12,630 bases of DNA, from positions 1 through 12,630 of the forward strand of contig JAQIWT010001084.1 of assembly GCA_034696485.1 (NCBI GenBank), read 5' to 3'. A program made the translations under genes and the position numbers. The notes beneath the pieces were generated by a model that had not been told where the DNA came from, did no database searches, and saw nothing but the letters and a program-made list of their open reading frames with translations. Below, piece after piece: positions 8,627 through 12,630 of the stretch; position 1 is the stretch's first letter; each line of letters begins with the position of its first letter. The stretch is from Isohypsibius dastychi. Its lineage: Eukaryota; Tardigrada; Eutardigrada; Parachela; Isohypsibiidae.

Positions 8627-10810
8627 CTAAATACGACTCAAGAGCTCCGTCCATGCACGATCAACCTGAGCGTGGGTCGCCGAGTATTCTCCGCCGGTGT
8701 AGAAAACAACATTAGCGTGAAGGATGCGGGTACGATTGGACATTTGAGTGTCAAGGCGTTTCCTCGCCGCTGTTTCGGCCAAATTATCCCTCTGCACTAT
8801 TCTTTTCACGGCCTAAAAAATGAAGTCATTATTGTGAGTGGCATTTACACTAAGCAGATGTATAAGATGGCCTGAGTGTCTGGTAAATAACTTATCACCG
8901 CAAATAATCAATAATCACGTTCTCGAAACTATGTTTCTCCACGAAGAGCGGACAAATAATAATTATTTGAATTACAGTCATGAATCAATTTCGAAGAAAA
9001 GTTATACGTTCATCAAGCTTTCGTGAAAGTTGTGAGATGTGCTTACATCTTCTTCCGGTACAAAGGTCACCCATATTTCATGTAATCTGGAACTCCATCC
9101 GGCTTCGATGAGTAACGCAGCATCAAAGAATGCGACAACAGGGTTGGCTTCGCGGACCAATGCAATACAATAGTTCATAACTTCAGGCCATACCAGTTGA
9201 TTCAACTTCTGCCGCGCTACCTGGAAAACAACAAATCACTTGATTGCATCACACATTCCCCATGAAGTAGTAAACAATCCTGCTGAGAAAATAAATAATA
9301 CACTGCCCAATCAATCTTACCTCGGGGCAAGAGTGCTATTTAGTCGCAATTATCAAGATATGAACCGGATGAGGAATAAATTAAAAGACTATGTACACAA
9401 AGATGTTTCTTTAAACAATCAAATGAAGTCTGATTCTTCTGAATTTACAATATTCCGAAGATCTACCAAAATATTAGTATTCGAACCTCATTGTTAAACA
9501 CCAGCTTCCCCAGCTCAGCTCGTGCGATCTCTCCAGTGTTCTTGTCCAAAATACCAACACCATATTCTTCGATTAACCGTTTGTACAGTGTGGATCCAGA
9601 TTTATATGCTTCATGTGCCACTTTATCGCAGTCGATCACAAGAGTTCCCGGTTTACTTGACAAATAATTTCCCAGCTTAGTTTTTCCACTTCCGCTTCCT
9701 CCCGTCAGTCCGATCAGGTACGGTCGAGTCGGGGTAGGTCGCTTGAGAAGGGTTCCAAGCAACTGTTGTCTCGACCAACTGGAACTTATTGTGCGCAGCT
9801 TCTCCAGATTTGCTTCGCCGGGGACATCACGCACCGGAAATATGTGAACCGCCAATTCTGAGAGACCCTGCAGAATAAGTTTGAAATTTGAAATTTGAAA
9901 CAGGCACTATAACAATTTAAATTAATGAAAAATTTCAAATTCTTCCGGATGTTTTTGAGATGGAAAATCTTAAACTGCTTATCGGAAATGCACAATCTCA
10001 GGTTTTCGTTGGATATTTCAATGATTTGTGAATTACCTTTTCGATCCGTTTAACGTTAATCGCATGTGCTCCATCCTTCGTTTCTTCACTTGCAACTACA
10101 GCTTCCAGGTCCGGATCAACAATAGAAGGCCCGAAAGGATCCACAATAGGCACGATATTATACTCAATACTCGAGTCAACATCCTGGCAAAATTCTCTTA
10201 GATTTCGTTCTCTGACTTCGATCGGCTCAATCAAATCGGAGAGGAATTTTTTCTTGAGCATGTCATGTGTTGTCAACCCAATCGTTAACTTCTTCCTGCA
10301 CCGCATAATGGCATTGCTCAACAGGATTTTATGGCCAACATGAAGATGGTCGAATGTTCCTCCGATAACAACGTTCTTGTAAATTTTCCAGTCTTCTCCA
10401 TCGTTCTCCGTTGGAATTTCAAATCCGTCTGAATCGCTCAATCTGATATTCAAAACTGATTTCGAACATTTTGGAGGTGCTCCTGAGTGAGCGAAGATGA
10501 GATCAGCTTCCTCTTCGCATTTCCTGCTAGTATCAACAATATCGAAGTCCGTTGTCGATCTGGGCCGTTTGAAGTGCTCCAAAAGAATACGCACATCGGT
10601 GGATGGTTTCTTCATGAAAGATTGCGTGTAGAAATCTGATATGCCCCCGAACACTGCATTCAAATTGAGAGGAAGTAGGCCATTTCTCTGGGCAGGTCGA
10701 AAATGAAACGAAAGTCGATCTGGAAAATGGCCGAGACAGCTGAGAATTTCCTTGCTTGCCCGAGGATCCAAGAGGACAGATTCTGTCAAATACACAAGAC
10801 CCTTCTTCAT
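8627..10810 (-). CDS. COASY: Bifunctional coenzyme A synthase (PPAT + dephospho-CoA kinase)
   Basis: This enzyme carries out the last two steps of CoA synthesis: 4'-phosphopantetheine plus ATP to dephospho-CoA, then 3'-phosphorylation to CoA. Four exons on the minus strand, 10810-10037, 9867-9487, 9220-9047 and 8812-8627, are all phase 0 and give 504 aa (human about 564). Residues 1 to about 145 match the N-terminal part of animal COASY (for example TDVRILLEHF). The PPAT domain has the nucleotidyltransferase motif GGTFDHLHVGH (150-160) and VVASEETKDG (about 238-247). The kinase domain has the P-loop GGSGSGKT (314-321), IDCDKVAHEAY (about 336-346), DAALLIEAGW (418-427) and QRDNLAETAARKRL (about 450-463), the arginine-bearing lid region. 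The ATG at 10810 is supported because GLVYLT at the start resembles human GLLVLT. It is divergent from RPB11, with 359 bp between the start codons. All catalytic motifs are intact. Confidence 0.96.
8813..9046 (-). other. COASY intron 3 (234 nt)
   Basis: It has a GTAAGC donor at 9046 and a TTTTTTAG acceptor at 8813, phase 0. AT-rich; nothing else recognised. The other COASY introns, 9221-9486 (GTTCGA donor, TTTTCCAG acceptor) and 9868-10036 (GTAATT donor, TTCTGCAG acceptor), are also empty. GTTCGA is a weak donor, but the join is fixed by the family match KLVFNNE|VARQKLN. Confidence 0.85.
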
Positions 10811-10893
10811 GATGCTTTATCGGAAATCCACAATCATGAACCGGCACAGCTGATTCTAGCAAAACAATAATAACGATTATGAGGTTACGGTAC

Positions 10894-10916
10894 TTCAGCA
10901 AAGTAACTTTGCTGAA
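10894..10916. repeat. Palindrome, 11-bp arms with 1-nt centre
   Basis: Left arm TTCAGCAAAGT, centre A, right arm ACTTTGCTGAA, with no mismatch. This could be a dimeric transcription-factor site or form a hairpin in a transcript. It lies in the COASY/RPB11 promoter interval, 84 bp upstream of the COASY ATG. Confidence 0.85.
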
Positions 10917-10961
10917 TTCTGTTAGAAAAACCACAACAAAAGAATCCAAGTGCATGCAATA

Positions 10962-10991
10962 CGCTTCGCTTTCATTAGCGAAGCGAAAGCG
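10962..10991. repeat. Hairpin with two competing stems
   Basis: CGCTTCGCT (10962-10970) pairs perfectly with AGCGAAGCG (10977-10985) around a 6-nt TTCATT loop. An alternative stem, CGCTTTC (10967-10973) with GAAAGCG (10985-10991), overlaps it, and AAAGCGCTTT (10986-10995) is itself a palindrome. The block is rich in CG dinucleotides compared with its AT-rich surroundings. Confidence 0.8.
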
Positions 10992-11004
10992 CTTTTTGGC
11001 TGTA

Positions 11005-11020
11005 GGGGGATGGGGGGGGG
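11005..11020 (+). other. G-rich tract
   Basis: Five Gs, then AT, then nine Gs on the plus strand, about 150 bp upstream of the RPB11 start codon. Long G runs like this are uncommon in the AT-rich non-coding DNA of the window. It could support quadruplex formation or be a nucleosome-depleted promoter element. A homopolymer this long is also prone to sequencing error. Confidence 0.6.
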
Positions 11021-11169
11021 CAGTTGAATTGATTCCTGAATCCAGTTGCCAAAATTGCGTTTTCCAGAATTCACAGCGATCTGGTGCCATTTTATCTTCA
11101 AGGAGGAGAATTGATCAGCTTCCGATCTGGGAATATTTTACTTGATAAGACATTCTTCCTCTTTCCACA

Positions 11170-11764
11170 ATGAATGCGCCACCAGCATTTGAATCGCACT
11201 TGTTGTATCCTGGAGAGAAAAAGTGAGTATCAGTATGGTACCTTGTGGTTTTCTGGATTTTTTGCAGCGTTCTTGTTTTGATGCGTATTTCAGACTGACG
11301 ATGGAGAAAGATACCAAAGTGCCGAACGCCGCCATTTTTACATTCAACAAGGAGGACCATACACTCGGAAATATGCTGAGAGCGTGAGTGCGAAAAGTGT
11401 ATTTTATTTAATTGTTCCCACCGATATAGATGAGTTTCACGAACTGATTTTCAGGCAACTTATCAAAGACCCGAACGTTGTATTCGCTGGGTACAAGATT
11501 CCGCATCCCTTGGAAAACAAATTTATCCTGAGGATACAGACCGCAGCTGATTACGCACCTCATGAAGCTCTCAACAACGCCATCACAGATCTTCTCAGTG
11601 AGCTAGCTTTTACGGAAGAACAGTTCAAGGTTGGACACGTTCGCAATTTTGTTTATGTTCAGAAACGTTCGTTAACGAAATTTGTTCGGTTCCAGGATGA
11701 GTTCAGTAATCTGAAGAAAAAAGGAAACCAAGAGCGAAGAGTCAACCACGAGGATGACGATTAA
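11170..11764 (+). CDS. RPB11 (POLR2J): RNA polymerase II subunit RPB11
   Basis: RPB11 pairs with RPB3 to form the assembly platform of RNA polymerase II, the counterpart of the bacterial alpha dimer, in the nucleus. Four exons, 11170-11222, 11294-11383, 11455-11629 and 11696-11764, with GTGAGT, GTGAGT and GTTGGA donors and TTTCAG, TTTTCAG and GTTCCAG acceptors, give 128 aa (C. elegans and human are about 117-122). The N-terminus [18 protein letters not shown] is nearly the human one. The core [19 protein letters not shown] (33-51) and [15 protein letters not shown] (56-70) are the RPB11 dimerisation signature, followed by the C-terminal helix ([14 protein letters not shown]). The third intron (66 nt) is in frame and stop-free; removing it restores [15 protein letters not shown], like insect RPB11 (RFKDAIKEKKEG). 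The ATG at 11170 is the conserved start. Confidence 0.95.
11630..11695 (+). other. In-frame stop-free intron of RPB11 (66 nt)
   Basis: It begins GTTGGA and ends CGGTTCCAG. Its length is a multiple of three and it contains no stop codon, so the frame stays open through it and would add 22 residues. Those residues have no counterpart in the family, and the size matches the neighbouring introns (71, 71, 65 and 59 nt). I therefore call it an intron, although the donor is weak and retention is possible. Confidence 0.8.
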
Positions 11765-12201
11765 ATTACTCATGTTTGAATCGTAAGCCATTGTTTTATA
11801 ACGACTTCACGAAGCTGGACTGCACAGTGAGCCAGTAAGGATCTGCATCAATGACGACAGATTCCATGCCTTTTGCGATTTGAAGTATCTTTCACTTTCG
11901 TTTGTATCATTTGTCTGACAACCATGGGAGTATTTTGGTCAGAATTAAAGAAAGAAACACATAACAATATTGTAGGAGTGGTAAACTCGTGTTACGCTCA
12001 AGCGCGGAATTCGTGGTGAATTCATTTTTAATCTTTTAATAGTACGTATCACGGTCCCATGTTTTCACATAACCGGCAAAACTACCATAGAAGAATAAAA
12101 TAACAACAAAGTTTAGGTCATTCTGATGTCTCATTTCATACGGAGTAGAAAAATTCACCAGAATTACACAACTTAGACGCAAATAATAACCGACAGGCAG
12201 A
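11765..12201. other. Convergent 3' ends of RPB11 and AK2
   Basis: This 437-bp interval lies between the stop codons of two genes that face each other. A variant poly(A) signal, ATTAAA, lies on the plus strand at 11944-11949, and AATAAA at 12094-12099. On the minus strand two ATTAAA copies lie at 12040-12035 and 12032-12027. If used, the minus-strand and far plus-strand signals would make the 3' UTRs overlap. A minus-strand open frame across 12036-12201 is the read-through of AK2 and is probably not coding. Confidence 0.5.
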
Positions 12202-12630
12202 CTACTGTAGGGAACACCACGCAACCTGCAAAAGAACCAGCTTCGACATGCGATGTACGGAGTTTTGTGAGGAGAATCCAATACCTTGTCTTTTGAAAGG
12301 GTAGTTTTCACGATCTTTTCAATATCCGATTCTACAGCATCAGGTGATTTTGAAGCGTCTATTCGGTGATGAAGATGGCGTTTCTGGTAATAGTTAATCA
12401 ATGGCTGGGTTTGTTCGTGGTAAGCTGTAAGACGCTTATTTAAAGTTATGACATTGTCATCAGAACGCCGTTCAAGAGGATCTCCGGTGACCTGGAAAAA
12501 CCGACCCAGTATAAAAATACGCTGGGAAACAGTAAAAATTGGTGCTTCAAACCCACATCGTCTACATGATCCAGCTTAGGTGGATTAAAAACTTCATGGT
12601 AAGATCTTCCGCTGGGTGGATGAACCCATC
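12202..12630 (-). CDS. AK2: AK2-type adenylate kinase, C-terminal part (5' end outside window)
   Basis: Adenylate kinase interconverts ATP + AMP and 2 ADP; the AK2 type is classically in the mitochondrial intermembrane space or cytosol. Exons 12630-12557 (continuing right), 12491-12285 and 12225-12202 encode the last 100 residues. Introns are 65 nt (12492-12556, GTGGGT donor, TTTTTCCAG acceptor) and 59 nt (12226-12284, GTATTG donor, CTTTTGCAG acceptor). The sequence covers the LID domain, [17 protein letters not shown] and [16 protein letters not shown], then [20 protein letters not shown] and [10 protein letters not shown]. Human AK2 reads SGRSYHEEFNPPK, DDITGEPLIRRSDDN and AIDASQTPD, which favours AK2 over AK3/AK4. 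The LID and core arginines (SGR, RRSDD) are present. The P-loop and AMP site lie outside the window. The last exon adds only seven residues (VAWCSLQ); that short exon is the least certain part. Confidence 0.9.

Larger units (their letters stand above)
10811..11169. promoter_or_regulatory. Divergent promoter interval between COASY and RPB11
   Basis: The two start codons face away from each other across 359 bp with no gene between them, so both promoters and both 5' UTRs must lie here. It contains an 11-bp-arm palindrome (10894-10916), a 9-bp-arm hairpin (10962-10985), a palindromic AAAGCGCTTT (10986-10995) and a G-rich tract (11005-11020). No TATA box is obvious. On the COASY side TGTTTTGCTAG ends about 45 nt before the ATG and could be a splice or trans-splice acceptor in the 5' UTR, but this is only a possibility. 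Confidence 0.6.

Noticed and set aside
10533-11090. 185-codon minus-strand open frame overlapping the COASY start
   Set aside because: It is out of frame with COASY over 10533-10810, where the COASY frame has clear family matches; the rest is promoter sequence.
10879-11145. 88-codon plus-strand open frame upstream of RPB11
   Set aside because: It crosses the promoter palindromes and the G-tract, has no family resemblance, and is explained by the divergent non-coding interval.
1-12630. CRISPR arrays, phage, bacterial operons, toxin or viral genes
   Set aside because: All identifiable genes are spliced animal genes; no regular spacer-repeat array or prokaryotic gene signal is present.

Overview
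The window is animal (metazoan) genomic DNA. It holds four spliced housekeeping or polarity genes, and I saw no prokaryotic, viral or clear transposon genes. Splice sites are GT-AG. Most introns are tiny (about 56-71 nt, a few of 170-270 nt), with short pyrimidine-rich acceptors such as TTTTCCAG, TTTCAG and TTTGCAG, and the non-coding DNA is AT-rich. This fits a compact-genome invertebrate, probably an ecdysozoan such as a nematode or tardigrade. The species cannot be fixed from the sequence alone.

Layout, left to right. Positions 1-7318, minus strand: a PAR-3/PARD3/Bazooka polarity scaffold gene. Seven exons are recoverable and encode the first 777 residues: the N-terminal oligomerisation domain CR1, a PAR-1/14-3-3-like site, and PDZ1, PDZ2 and PDZ3. 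The 3' part, which should carry the aPKC-binding region, lies to the left of the window. Positions 7319-8626: 1.3 kb intergenic DNA. Positions 8627-10810, minus strand: a complete four-exon bifunctional CoA synthase (COASY; phosphopantetheine adenylyltransferase plus dephospho-CoA kinase), 504 aa. Positions 10811-11169: a 359-bp divergent promoter interval with notable palindromes and a G-tract. Positions 11170-11764, plus strand: complete RPB11, the RNA polymerase II subunit, in four exons, 128 aa. Positions 11765-12201: convergent 3' ends. Positions 12202-12630, minus strand: the last three exons of an AK2-type adenylate kinase that enters from the right.

These genes do not form one pathway. 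COASY and AK2 are nucleotide and cofactor metabolism, RPB11 is transcription, and PAR-3 is cell polarity. The compact block COASY <-> RPB11 -> <- AK2 looks like ordinary housekeeping packing, with a probable shared promoter for COASY and RPB11. PAR-3, by contrast, has a 2.5-kb first intron and several 0.5-0.8 kb introns.

I found no convincing novel system. The items most worth a second look are: a 66-nt in-frame, stop-free intron in RPB11 that would mislead gene callers; two strong palindromes in the COASY/RPB11 promoter; a PAR-1/14-3-3 site in PAR-3 that lacks its usual proline; a degenerate repeat cluster at the left edge; and some weak small-ORF and tRNA-like signals inside PAR-3 intron 1.
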